18,806 bases of DNA from the NCBI GenBank assembly GCA_025716855.1, contig JAIXMQ010000169.1, positions 1-18,806 of the forward strand. Direction: 5' to 3'. The DNA is from Pilaira anomala (Eukaryota > Mucoromycota > Mucoromycetes > Mucorales > Mucoraceae). Shown here in pieces: positions 1 through 8,079 of the stretch; the stretch's first letter is position 1, and every line of letters starts with the position of its first letter. Both the position numbers and the translations under genes were made by a program. Under the pieces are notes generated by a model, which saw only the letters and a list, made by a program, of their open reading frames with translations, made no database searches and was not told where the DNA came from.

Positions 1-357
1 ATCGATAATGATCCGCTTTACAAGCTTGGAATGCGTTTGGGTCTTGAAAGATTGTACTTTTTGATGGATAAGCAAGTAAACCAAGAAGAAGAAATATTCA
101 AAAAGAAGGAGTCGTTGTTTAAGAAGATTGGAAAGATTGAAATAGGCGATCAAGTTTTAATGAAGAAGCATATGAAGAAAGATAAATTGGATTCATCATT
201 CAAGGAAAAGGTTTTTACTGTGGTTGATAGGTTTCACTACAATACGTTCATCTTAGTTAATGCTGAGGGTGTGAAGTTAAAACGAGCAATTAATGGCGCC
301 CATTTGAAGAATTTTGTTCAACGTCAAGCTGTTAATCCAAAATTAATCAAGGAATAG
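1..357 (+). CDS. Ty3/gypsy element A: pol 3' end (integrase C-terminus), partial
   Basis: The reading frame is open from base 1, so the gene begins outside the window; the first internal Met is at 31. About 118 residues are visible, ending with TAG at 355-357. The segment GDQVLM, then FTVVDRF and a final NGAHLKNF, resembles the small SH3-like (GPY/F-type) domain at the end of Ty3/gypsy integrases, where it helps contact target DNA. A parallel region, VGDQVLV...GPYHV, is found at the end of pol in element B of this window. Only this tail is visible and no catalytic residues fall in the window. A purine-rich tract and a probable LTR follow directly, as expected for the 3' end of pol. The sequence differs from element B, so this is a separate family. 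The assignment rests on short motifs and position. Confidence 0.6.
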   Translation: MDNDPLYKLGMRLGLERLYFLMDKQVNQEEEIFKKKESLFKKIGKIEIGDQVLMKKHMKKDKLDSSFKEKVFTVVDRFHYNTFILVNAEGVKLKRAINGAHLKNFVQRQAVNPKLIKE

Positions 358-367
358 GGGGGAGTAA
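355..367 (+). other. Polypurine tract of gypsy element A
   Basis: TAGGGGGGAGTAA lies between the pol stop codon and the probable LTR start TGAAAG. It corresponds in position and composition to the A/G tract ending GGGGGTAA directly before the 3' LTR of element B. In LTR retrotransposons this tract primes plus-strand DNA synthesis. The assignment comes from position and composition. Confidence 0.5.
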
Positions 368-671
368 TGAAAGCTGTGACTTAAATTTTTATTTTTTTTT
401 TATTTTCCTGGTATGAGATTGATCCCGCTCAATAAGGAAATGTTATTGTTATTGTTATTATTCATAATACCTAAAATAGTTATGTCTACCTTATAAAAAG
501 GAACTTACGAATTACTTTCTCTTTTTCTCTTTGGGATAAATTTTATTATCATTTAGGAGAACTAGAAAAAGTAACGTATTATATTATTGCATTTCAATAT
601 TGTTCTAAACTAATATTTTAAATAAAGCTATTTTCATTTTTTATAATCTCTATAATAATACCATATTTTCA
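368..671 (+). repeat. Probable 3' LTR of gypsy element A
   Basis: The segment starts TGAAAG right after the polypurine tract and may end at TTTCA, giving short inverted termini TGAAA/TTTCA and a length of about 304 bp, close to the 314 bp LTR of element B. Inside are a TATA-like box (TATAAAAA at 492-499) and a polyadenylation signal AATAAA at 621-626, in the order expected for an LTR. The partner LTR lies outside the window, so the right boundary is a guess from the inverted ends. Confidence 0.45.
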
Positions 672-734
672 CAAAGTTTTCGTCACAAGTCACAATCTTT
701 TCGTCGGAACAACAAAATGAATTCGTCAATTGTA
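672..734. other. Spacer with a Tc1-end-like word
   Basis: This short spacer lies between the probable LTR and Tc1 element 1. It contains AAGTTTTCGTCACA (674-687), identical to 14 bases of the Tc1 terminal repeat at 740-753, and a second TTTTCGTC at about 699-706. It could be a relic end of the same transposon family or a chance match. The TA at 733-734 is the left target duplication of Tc1 element 1. Confidence 0.35.
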
Positions 735-1235
735 GGAATAAGTTTTCGTCACATTAAAAAAAAAAAGAATATATTAAACAATAAAAAAATAAATTTAAAA
801 ATTAAAAAAAAAAAAACTGAAGGTCTGTTTGTCTCTCTAGACTTGACCAAATGCCTTATCCTGTCTTGACAGACACTTAGTATATGTAAGTACGGAGTTT
901 GGCTGGTAGGTTCCTATTGGGAAATACCTAGTTTGATGAATGTACCCTAAGTACTCCTACCTCCCTAAAATAAGTAAATGGTGCATGATAAAAGACAGCT
1001 ATGTTCAAGGTAAAAAAATATGTTCAGGGTAAAAGATATTTATGTACATATGGTAAAAGATATGTAAGTACAGAGTAAAATACCATAAGGAATGTTGCAT
1101 TCTACAAAATTATACAAAAATTGTGAAGTATAAATACCTAGAGGTGCATTAGAACCTCTTCTATTTTTTTCTTTTATCTATCACCTACCTATATTTCATA
1201 CCCACAACCTTTAAATACCTAACAATCTATTTATA
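735..1235 (+). promoter_or_regulatory. Tc1 element 1 5' region with TATA box
   Basis: About 480 bp lie between the left inverted repeat and the transposase ATG. There is an A-rich stretch (755-812), then repeated words around 1000-1090 (GGTAAAAGATAT occurs twice, ATGTTCA twice). TATAAATA at about 1129-1136 lies about 100 bp upstream of the ATG and is a plausible core promoter. Just downstream is an inverted repeat, AGAGGT...ACCTCT (about 1140-1160). No other gene is seen. Confidence 0.45.
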
Positions 1236-2372
1236 ATGCCTGCAGGACGTAGTTACCACGGAAAGGAAATGCGATATCGCATGAGAGCAAGAAATAATGA
1301 CGATGCAAATGCTGATGAAGGCACTTCAAGACAAACACATGATAAAAAAATTACTAAAAACTATGATATGAGAAGGTTAATTGTCGAGAAGAAGAACATA
1401 TATCTAATGACACCAACTGAAATCAGCAAAGAGCTCCATATTCCACGTACAACTGTGAATAGTATTTGCAAGAAATTTGCCGAGACCGGTGAAATAGCAG
1501 TGTCTAATCAACCAGGAAGACCAACTATTTGGACCGATGAAATGGAGAAGGCGGTGGATAACATGGTTATTGCAAGTGACGGCACAATTACTTTGAGGCA
1601 ATTAAGAGAAGAAATGCTTGAGGCTTTTCCTAACATGACTGTACCAAGTTACACATCGATATGCGATTACCCCAACTATGACACTCGCCTTATGTTGAAA
1701 AAGATTGAAAGAAGAGAGGACAATAGAAACAAACAGGACACAATTAAAGAAAGAAAAGTATATTGTCAAAGCCTACTAACCGAAGGCGTTGACTATATGA
1801 GTAATTGTATTTTTGTTGACGAATCTGGATTCAATGTCAATATGGTAAGAGGCCAAGCAAGAGCCAGGCCTAATGAGCCAGCTATTGTTCACATTGAATC
1901 AAAAAAAGCTGAGAACATCTCTATCTTGATGGCAATTTCAAGCCGAGGAATAGAACTGTGCTCAGTAAAACTAGTGCAAGCTGGTACCTCTGGTACCATA
2001 TTCAACGAATTCATGGGTGAATTATTAAACAAAGTGGAGGCCAGCGCAAGTTATGACACCAATGGTCCTTACTTTTTTATTATGGATAATGCAAGATTTC
2101 ATTACAACAAAGAGCTTAAAGAACGTTTCAATAATAGCCCACACACCTTGAAGTTTTTGCCTCCTTATTCACCTTTCCTGAATCCAATCGAGGAGGCCTT
2201 TTCCAAACTTAAATGGTTTGTTAAATCAAAATTTTATGAGAGAGGAAAAGACAACCTCATCGAAAGGATCAGGGAAGGTACCTACCAAATTTCACCAGAG
2301 GACTGTCAAGGATTGATAAGGCACTCCATATCGTTCTTTGGGCCTTCCTTGGATGGACAAACAGATCTCTAG
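1236..2372 (+). CDS. Tc1/mariner-type DD34E transposase, 378 aa, apparently intact
   Basis: This is the cut-and-paste transposase of the surrounding element; it would bind the inverted ends and insert at TA. Residues 45-90 form a helix-turn-helix region (TPTEISKELHIPRTTVNSICKKF), followed by a GRP motif at 94-96 and a second DNA-binding segment to about 135. The catalytic triad is visible: D195 (IFVDESGF), D284 (FIMDNARFH) and E319 (PYSPFLNPIE), with 34 residues between the second D and the E, hence DD34E. The start is the first ATG downstream of the TATA-like box, and the length is normal for the family. There is no internal stop or frameshift, unlike nearly every other gene here. The stop at 2370-2372 is followed by T-rich DNA and then the right inverted repeat. 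The family is confidently identified; the exact clade is not. Confidence 0.93.
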   Translation: MPAGRSYHGKEMRYRMRARNNDDANADEGTSRQTHDKKITKNYDMRRLIVEKKNIYLMTPTEISKELHIPRTTVNSICKKFAETGEIAVSNQPGRPTIWTDEMEKAVDNMVIASDGTITLRQLREEMLEAFPNMTVPSYTSICDYPNYDTRLMLKKIERREDNRNKQDTIKERKVYCQSLLTEGVDYMSNCIFVDESGFNVNMVRGQARARPNEPAIVHIESKKAENISILMAISSRGIELCSVKLVQAGTSGTIFNEFMGELLNKVEASASYDTNGPYFFIMDNARFHYNKELKERFNNSPHTLKFLPPYSPFLNPIEEAFSKLKWFVKSKFYERGKDNLIERIREGTYQISPEDCQGLIRHSISFFGPSLDGQTDL

Positions 2373-2454
2373 TCTTTTTTTTTTTAATTTTTTATTGTTT
2401 AATAAATTTTACTTTTTTTTTTTTTTTTTAAATGTGACGAAAACTTATTCCTAC

Positions 2455-2768
2455 TGTTGTAGGGCTTTTATATCTACCTTGTGACTAACTATCAATTAAT
2501 ACTGAACTTCTTATAGTACCAAACACCCAATTATATTCGAGTAATATCGATAAGAAGATTATCAAAAAGTATATTAGAGGAAAGAGATGATTCTTTATTA
2601 TTAAATAAACTTCAAATTTATAAGTTCGTAAAAACATAAACGGTACCACCTATATCTTCTGACCACTGAGTCGGGCACAGAGTCAAACCAAACTCTAACC
2701 TCCCCTCAATTATAAACAAATATAGAGCCTTGTTAGTGCTCTATGATTTTCTGGTACCGCCTACCACA
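2455..2768 (-). repeat. 3' LTR of gypsy element B (314 bp)
   Basis: In plus-strand reading it starts TGTTGTAGGG and ends CCTACCACA, so the ends form the imperfect inverted pair TGTNGTAGG. It matches 11707-12019 at every position except one extra G in the run AGAGG (about 2578-2580). A 7-bp hairpin (ATAGAGC 2722-2728 / GCTCTAT 2738-2744) and TATA-like and AATAAA-like words on the minus strand fit promoter and polyadenylation roles. It lies one base beyond the right TA of Tc1 element 1. Confidence 0.95.
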
Positions 2769-2785
2769 TTACCCCCTTTTTTTGC
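2769..2785 (-). other. Polypurine tract of gypsy element B
   Basis: On the minus strand this reads GCAAAAAAAGGGGGTAA, directly abutting the TGTGG start of the 3' LTR. The TAA is also the stop codon of pol, so coding sequence, plus-strand primer and LTR edge are packed without spacing. Confidence 0.8.
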
Positions 2786-4721
2786 TATGAGATCCTTGAT
2801 CGACAGAGTAAAACATAAGAGGCTGTACTGCTCTAGGTCGTATTTTGTAAAGCTTCATTTGATTTGCATGGTAAATTGTAGGAAATACAAGACCTTCATC
2901 CCTAACTTTGTACACATTTTCACCAACCACTTCTTGAACATGATAGGGTCCTAACCATCTACTCAGAAGGAAGGCTTCTTTATTCTTTACATCCCGACTT
3001 TCCACCAGTACTTGATCTCCTACGACATATTTCTTGACCTTCGCTTTCTTATTAAATGCATCCATCATTTTCGTTCGATAAATTTCTACCCTCCTTACGG
3101 CTTGAGGAATCACTGCTTTATTCAAGTTCACAATTTCACCAATCCTTTGCTCAATTATTTCTTCATCACCTAAAGTAGCCTCAAAAGTTGCCGTTCCATC
3201 GCCCCAGTTATCTTGGTGGTTTCTTCCGTATACCAAATAAAATGGAGAATAATCATAGTCTCTTCTTAATGACGTACGCATGACATATAAAACCGCCGGT
3301 AACCATAGATCCCATTCCTGTGCGTATTGTAATGAGTACTTCTTTATAATTTCTTTAAGCACTCCATTAGCTCTTTCCACCTTTCCTTGTCCTTGGGGGT
3401 AGAACGGTATACCAAACCGCAACTCAATACCATACGATTTGACCATTAAAGATTTGACTTCGTCTGAATTGAAATGAAGACCATTATCACAGGTAATTTT
3501 AGCGCATACTCCATATTGAGAGAACCATTTAAAAAGACATAAACAAGTAAAGCTGGCACTTTGAGTTGTGCTTGGGTATATATCCACCCAACCAGACAAT
3601 TGATCAATTATTACCAATGCACCCATATGACCAGAACTTGTTTGAGGGAGATGTATATAGTCCATGGAAATTGTACTGAATAAATCTTGACTACTACTAA
3701 TTGAAGAACTGATTGGTACTGCTGGATTTCTTGGCCCAAAATTCTGACATATTTTACAGGACATCACATAATCACGTACAGTATCATAATAACCCGTCCA
3801 ATAATATTTGTATTTGATTTTATCAAAGGTCCTTGATACACCTTGATGGCCTGCTAGAATATGATCATGATTTGCTACCAGAAGAGGAACCACTTCAGTA
3901 CATCGCACTACAATCCTTCTCAAATAATCCGCATTAGCCTTTTTGTACAGTACCCCTCCCTCAGCCTCATATTGTCTAGCTTGATGCCTTAAAACTTTCC
4001 GTTGTTTTTCTGTCAACTCCTTAGGATACGTCCAAGTAGTAAGAAACACCATTAAAGAAGCATATTTATCTAGTGACATACCAGCACCTTCCATAACCAA
4101 GAAATCTTTCTTATTGGCCTTCTTTGACACACCAACAGATGTTCCTTCTTCGTCCCGATCTCTTATGGTATTAAGAGGTAAATAATAATCAGGTAACACA
4201 GACTCTAACGAGACCTCTTCCATATCTACACCTTCCAACCGTGATAAGGCATCAGCATTTGAATTCAATTTACCAGCTCGATACACTATGTCAAAATCAT
4301 AAGCCAAAAGGGATCCTTGCCATCTCACGATTTTTGCAGAAGCATCTTCATTGAATTTAATAAGGTATTGTAGACTTTTCTGATCCGTGTATACCGTAAA
4401 CTTATGACCCATAAGATAAACCTTAAAGAAATGAATAAAATAGACAATTGCAAGAAATTCCTTTTCATACGTTGATATTCTTCTTTCTTGTTCGGATAAC
4501 GCTTTACTTCCAAAATAAATAGGCCTAAGCACATCCTCTTCACCTTCTACTGCTTGTGATAGTACACCCTCTATACCAACGTTTGATGCATCAGTGTACA
4601 ACACGAAAGGGCGATTAAACACCGGATGAGCTAATACCGCATCACTCATGAGCCAATCCTTGCATTCCAGGAAGCTACGTTCTTGATCCAAACCCCATTC
4701 AAATGGTACATCTTTTTTTTT
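2769..4721 (-). pseudogene. Gypsy element B pol: RNase H and integrase
   Basis: This is the downstream pol segment, open from just after an in-frame TAA at 4722-4724 to the TAA at 2769-2771. Numbering from the TTG codon at 4691, RNase H occupies residues 25-152 with D34 (YTDAS), E76 or E78 (YEKEF), D103 (YTDQKSL) and D147 (NADALSR). The integrase zinc-binding region follows, with H275/H277, H282, C312 and C315. The integrase core carries D344 (ISMDYI), D402 (TCDNGLHF) and E439 (GKVERANG). The C-terminal GPY/F-like domain contains VGDQVLV (557-563) and GPYHVQEV (581-588). All expected catalytic residues are present and the order is that of Ty3/gypsy. The segment shares its frame with the RT piece upstream, so one stop codon alone separates them. 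It would integrate element cDNA; here it is cut off from its start. Confidence 0.92.
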
Positions 4722-5048
4722 TTAATGATTCAGAGGAGCCAATATTGCAGACATATTAGGTATATAACGCCGGTAGTACTGTACCATACCCACAAAACGA
4801 TTTACTTCAGTCAAATTGTTCGGTGTAGGCCACTTACTAATTCGTTCCACCTTAGCCTTGTCCATCTTATACCCATCCCGACCGACCACATGCCCCAAGA
4901 GCTTAGTTTCTGTGTACCCAAACCGACACTTAGTAGCAGATAAGGATAGGCAAGCCTTATTAGCTTTAGATAAGACCACATCCAAGTGTTTCAAATGATC
5001 CTCAAAACTTTCTAAAATACTAGTCCATCATCAATATATATTAACAAA
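4722..5048 (-). pseudogene. Gypsy element B pol: second half of reverse transcriptase
   Basis: In sense order, the RT active-site motif YIDD is encoded at about 5022-5033 and followed by GLVF. A one-base loss at about 5011-5014 then shifts the frame (a TAG appears). The protein continues in the new frame as a typical RT thumb/connection region: CLSLSATKCRFGYTETKLLGHVV, WPTPNNLTEVNRFVG and YYRRYIPNMSAILAPLNH. It ends at TAA (4722-4724), probably a single-base change, because the reading frame continues unchanged into RNase H. The segment begins immediately at the edge of the nested transposon at 5048, and its first half lies beyond 8079. Both breaks make it non-functional as it stands. Confidence 0.85.
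5046..5048. repeat. Target site duplication AAA, left copy
   Basis: AAA precedes the left end of the nested transposon, and AAA (8080-8082) follows its right end. Removing the transposon with one AAA copy restores an unbroken RT frame across the junction, which independently supports a 3-bp duplication. Confidence 0.75.
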
Positions 5049-5059
5049 CACTATGGCCA
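5049..5059 (+). repeat. Left terminal inverted repeat, CACTA-type element
   Basis: CACTATGGCCA is perfectly inverted at 8069-8079. The bases beyond it (CTAGAAG against GAGACAC) diverge. Confidence 0.8.
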
Positions 5060-5082
5060 CTAGAAGAAAATAAAATACTATA

Positions 5083-5340
5083 TTCAGTGTACATATACAC
5101 TGAAAATTTACAGCTAAAATTCAGTATATATGAGTTACAATGTACCCTGAAGATAGAAATTTAATTACTGAATTTTTCAGTATTTAGAATACTGAAGGTA
5201 GAAATAAAAATACTAAAAATTTCAGTAATTAAAATTCTAAAGATAGAAAAAAAAATACTAATAATTTCAGTAATTAAAATTCGAAGGATAGAAAAAAAAA
5301 TACTGATAATTTCAGTAATATGATTACTGACGACGGTTTT
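5083..5340. repeat. Subterminal 45-bp tandem repeats with hairpins
   Basis: TTCAG recurs at 5176, 5221, 5266 and 5311, exactly 45 bp apart. Each is followed by a diverged copy of a unit containing TAATTAAAATTC, GATAGAAA and an A-run ending in ATACT. A looser copy starts at 5120. Two near-perfect hairpins sit inside: TTCAGTGTA/TACACTGAA (5083-5104) and TTCAGTATT/AATACTGAA (5176-5196). The recurrent core is TTCAGTA and its complement TACTGAA. In CACTA elements such subterminal repeats are transposase binding sites; that role is inferred here. Confidence 0.8.
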
Positions 5341-6734
5341 TTTTTACTCTTAATAATTCAGTATATTATTCACCAAGTACCGTAAAAATTATGATGAGAG
5401 CAGAATTATATTTACTAAAGAGAGTGTAAAACAACCTAATGACGGTAAAATATATTCTAAAGAGCGTAAACAAATTACTGTCTTCAGTGAAATAAAGACC
5501 GTATAACGGCCATAAATATACAAAATATGGTATCGTTTGAACTTTAAAACGAATAGAAATATGATACAAAAAAAAAAAAAAAAGGAATATTTGAATGCGT
5601 CCATAATAATAATAATTTGGCTTATAGAGACAGATTAAGAATTATAATGTGAACAAATGGAACATTTTATTTATTTTATATGCATGTAAATGAGCGTTAT
5701 AGATAATAGTAACAAATGTAAAAGAAAAAGTCTAGAAAAGCAACAGCCAAATATTAATCATCCCTTGATGTGACAATATGACTTGAGAAAGTCTATTACT
5801 ACTAGGATCCAGCATTACATACTTGCCATAGACCAAAGAGTCAAATTCGAAAGTATTACCTAAAATAAAGAAAGATAATTAGATGCTTGTAGTTTAGAGT
5901 GATATATTTTTAAATTTACCCTTGCTATACAATAAGATGATTGGAATACATATAAACTGTTTTGGGTTTAAAGAAGAAGTTATTATACATGTCTTTAATT
6001 GTTTTATTTGTCAAAGATGTACCTTAAAAAATTAATATTCAGCTTTAAGCTGTGAGAAACAAACTCCAAGATTCCTGATGTCCAAGAAGGATAAGCATTA
6101 GCATAAGCCGTTATAGTTTAAAGACTTAAAGTAAATTTGAGTACCTTATTGCTCAGAAATATCCATGTCCCCTAGAGAGTAAAGCCTGTCAGTTTGTATA
6201 ATAAAAGTGGCATTTTATTCCTACTTTAAAATAAAGTGAGATTTAAAAGCAAGTGTGCTAATTGTAATATGAGATATAAGTTATGAATGGTTTTTATTGT
6301 TAAAGAAATAATACGAAAAAAAAAATAAGTGAAAGAGATGATAAAAAAAAGAAAGAAAAGAGGAAAGAGAGAGAGAAAATAAAAAAGAGCTCTTTTATAT
6401 AATTACCTTCCTTTTTTTTTTTTTTTTTTTGTGCATAAGACAACCAATAAAATATCGAAATCCTATGTTTGTAACGCACAAAATAGACAAACCTTATTGA
6501 TTCGTTCAAACTTTAAAGAAGATGAACTGATTTTTCAAAGAGATTGAACGATCTGTTGTGTACTTTCAATTTGTATACCCAATTTGACAAAATCATCCGA
6601 CTTGTCAAAATCATCCATTTTAACAAGACCATCCAATTTTTACAACATAAATGAATAAATGAGCCATTATGTCCTATCTCTCTCTCTCTTTTTTTTTTTT
6701 TTTTGCCTGTATAATAGTAGTGCTTTTTATCTTT
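5341..6734. other. AT-rich interior of the CACTA-type element, no gene seen
   Basis: No convincing coding sequence is seen in 1.4 kb. There are A runs (5566-5582), a purine-rich strand segment (6310-6390) followed by a T run (6410-6430), and a CT microsatellite running into T (6677-6703). Open frames here are low-complexity and lysine/phenylalanine-rich on one strand or the other. Confidence 0.6.
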
Positions 6735-7093
6735 TCAAACACTAATAATGTCTAATTATACTTTGCCCAATCCTTCTAACAGCAACAAGAGACTTCGTGT
6801 TTCTACCAATCAAGACTATTATCAAATCCCTTAAGAAATACTATAATCGTTCCAGTTCTACTCCTTTTCATCAAGTGAAAATCAATAATTTTGAAATAAC
6901 AATTGTTGGTGGAGCTTGGATAAATGATGAAATATATAACTGTTCTTTTGATAGAATAAATAAAAAAGAAATCGTCGTGGTAAACATCTTTTTATGTTTG
7001 GATCCTGCTATATAGAGTAAGTATTAGACTATATTTTAAATGTATTAGATTATATATACATATATACTCACGTTTTAAACAAATTTCCTACAG
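6735..7093 (+). pseudogene. Eroded tnp2/DUF4218-like transposase fragment with candidate intron
   Basis: One frame (about 6770-7014) gives a peptide with KSLKKYYNRSS, then VKINNFEITIVGGAWINDEI. It aligns by eye with the better-preserved gene at the right edge of the window, which has VKKLYQRI followed by ITFDDAVINVAGRAWFNNYT. Shared features are a Lys/Tyr-rich helix, a strand of alternating hydrophobics and the G-x-AW motif at similar spacing. Upstream coding is interrupted by stops. Directly after the homologous block, GTAAGT at 7017 and TTTCCTACAG ending at 7093 form a candidate 77-nt intron, at about the place where the right-edge gene has an intron. This is probably the remains of the element's own transposase. 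The similarity is short and judged by eye. Confidence 0.5.
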
Positions 7094-8066
7094 CATCAAA
7101 TCTTCTGCTGGTAGCATTCGAAACTTGTAACTTTCTTTTTTCTCGTTCTAGCATCGACATATTATGTATCTTTTTTTTATATTCCTAACTCCACAAACCA
7201 AATATATAGATTTCTTTTTTTTCTCTTAAATAAAAAAACTTTTATATCGTTAGCTTATAAAAAAAATATGGAATATGAATTTAGTAGTTACTTTATGTAC
7301 CATAGTATTATAGGCACATTACGTGTTTGAGCTGTAGGCGTGTCTAGAGTTTTGGTCTATTATATAAGAAATCGAACATGAAAGAAAAAGCATTCTAAAG
7401 TAAATGAGCTTATTCCACGGTCTGTTCTAGTAAATAAAGCCATAAGTTAAAAACATGTCAGTCTAGATTGGCAAAAAAAAAAAGGAATTACCAGATTCGT
7501 CTAACCCATCTCATTACGTTCGGAATTGTGTATAAACAAAAAGCCTTGAAAAGCGGGGCTCTCAATTTTTAAAGGTTAAATAATTTGCTGGGGAGCACGT
7601 GACGTAAGTAAATCAATGAGATTTTTTTTTTTTGGCATCAAATCAATATGTTTCTGAAATAAAACAAGATAAAGAAACTCTAATTGTTTTAGTATTAAAA
7701 TATATAGGCTTAAATATAAAAAGCTTGTATAAATGTAGCTGTAAAACGTTTAGTTTCAGAAACCGGGGTTTTTTTTTTTTTTTTTTTTTTTTTTGTCTTT
7801 CCTTCAACCTCCTGCCACCTTTTTTTTTTTTTTTTTTTTTTTACCTTGTTCTGAATGTGAATAAATGAAAAAAAAACCTCATCTTTTAAGTTTTTTATAA
7901 GATATAATAGAAACTGGTACCTTTAGCGTATCAGTATCACCTGTTTATTTAATAAGTGCATAGAGCGTGGGTTGAAAAATGATTCAGTAATTAAATTTCT
8001 GCGATGGGAAATTAAATATCTGTGCTTCGAAAATAAATGTCTAACAGCAGTATAAATTACTGTGTC
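7094..8066. other. Right part of CACTA-type element, no gene seen
   Basis: This is AT-rich DNA with T runs at 7622-7633, 7771-7794 and 7821-7842. A 38-codon stretch near 7632-7760 starting in SNQYVSEIKQDKETL looks peptide-like but matches nothing recognised and ends in poly-Phe. An overlapping CACGTG (7596-7601) and TGACGTAA (7600-7607) resembles bHLH and ATF/CREB sites; any function is a guess. The subterminal inverted repeat at 7982-8000 pairs with 5155-5173. Confidence 0.5.
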
Positions 8067-8068
8067 TC

Positions 8069-8079
8069 TGGCCATAGTG
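8069..8079 (-). repeat. Right terminal inverted repeat, CACTA-type element
   Basis: TGGCCATAGTG is the reverse complement of 5049-5059 and is followed by the AAA duplication at 8080-8082. Confidence 0.8.

Larger units (their letters stand above)
735..2451 (+). mobile_element. Tc1/mariner-type DNA transposon 1, complete (1,717 bp)
   Basis: The element is bounded by 21-bp perfect terminal inverted repeats: GGAATAAGTTTTCGTCACAT plus one T at 735-755, and its reverse complement at 2431-2451. Both ends are flanked by TA (733-734 and 2452-2453), the target duplication of IS630/Tc1/mariner elements. An A-rich stretch follows the left repeat and a T-rich stretch precedes the right one, extending the symmetry. 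One uninterrupted transposase lies inside. With perfect ends and an intact gene, this looks like the youngest and potentially autonomous element in the window; activity is inferred. Confidence 0.93.
5049..8079. mobile_element. CACTA-type DNA transposon nested in gypsy B RT (3,031 bp, degenerate)
   Basis: The ends are CACTATGGCCA at 5049-5059 and its exact reverse complement at 8069-8079, flanked by AAA on both sides. Terminal CACTA plus a 3-bp duplication is the signature of the CACTA (En/Spm, CMC) superfamily. A second inverted pair lies further in: AGAAATTTAATTACTGAAT at 5155-5173 and its reverse complement at 7982-8000, which confirms that both ends belong to one element. The left subterminal region is an array of about 45-bp repeats. 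The interior is very AT-rich with long homopolymers and retains only an eroded transposase-like fragment (about 6735-7017). It interrupts the RT between its motif B region and the YIDD motif. The element is probably non-autonomous. The superfamily assignment rests on ends, duplication length and the internal relic. Confidence 0.8.

Noticed and set aside
5176..5340. Regular 45-bp spaced repeats resembling a CRISPR array
   Set aside because: The repeats are contiguous and diverged without unique spacers, lie inside a eukaryotic DNA transposon end, and no cas-like gene is present.
6300..6509. 69-residue minus-strand open frame rich in Phe, Ser, Leu and Lys
   Set aside because: It comes from purine/pyrimidine low-complexity DNA with no domain or conserved motif.
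7632..7868. 78-residue plus-strand open frame
   Set aside because: Half of it is poly-Phe from T runs and it starts at a non-ATG codon inside a degenerate transposon; only its first 38 codons look at all peptide-like.
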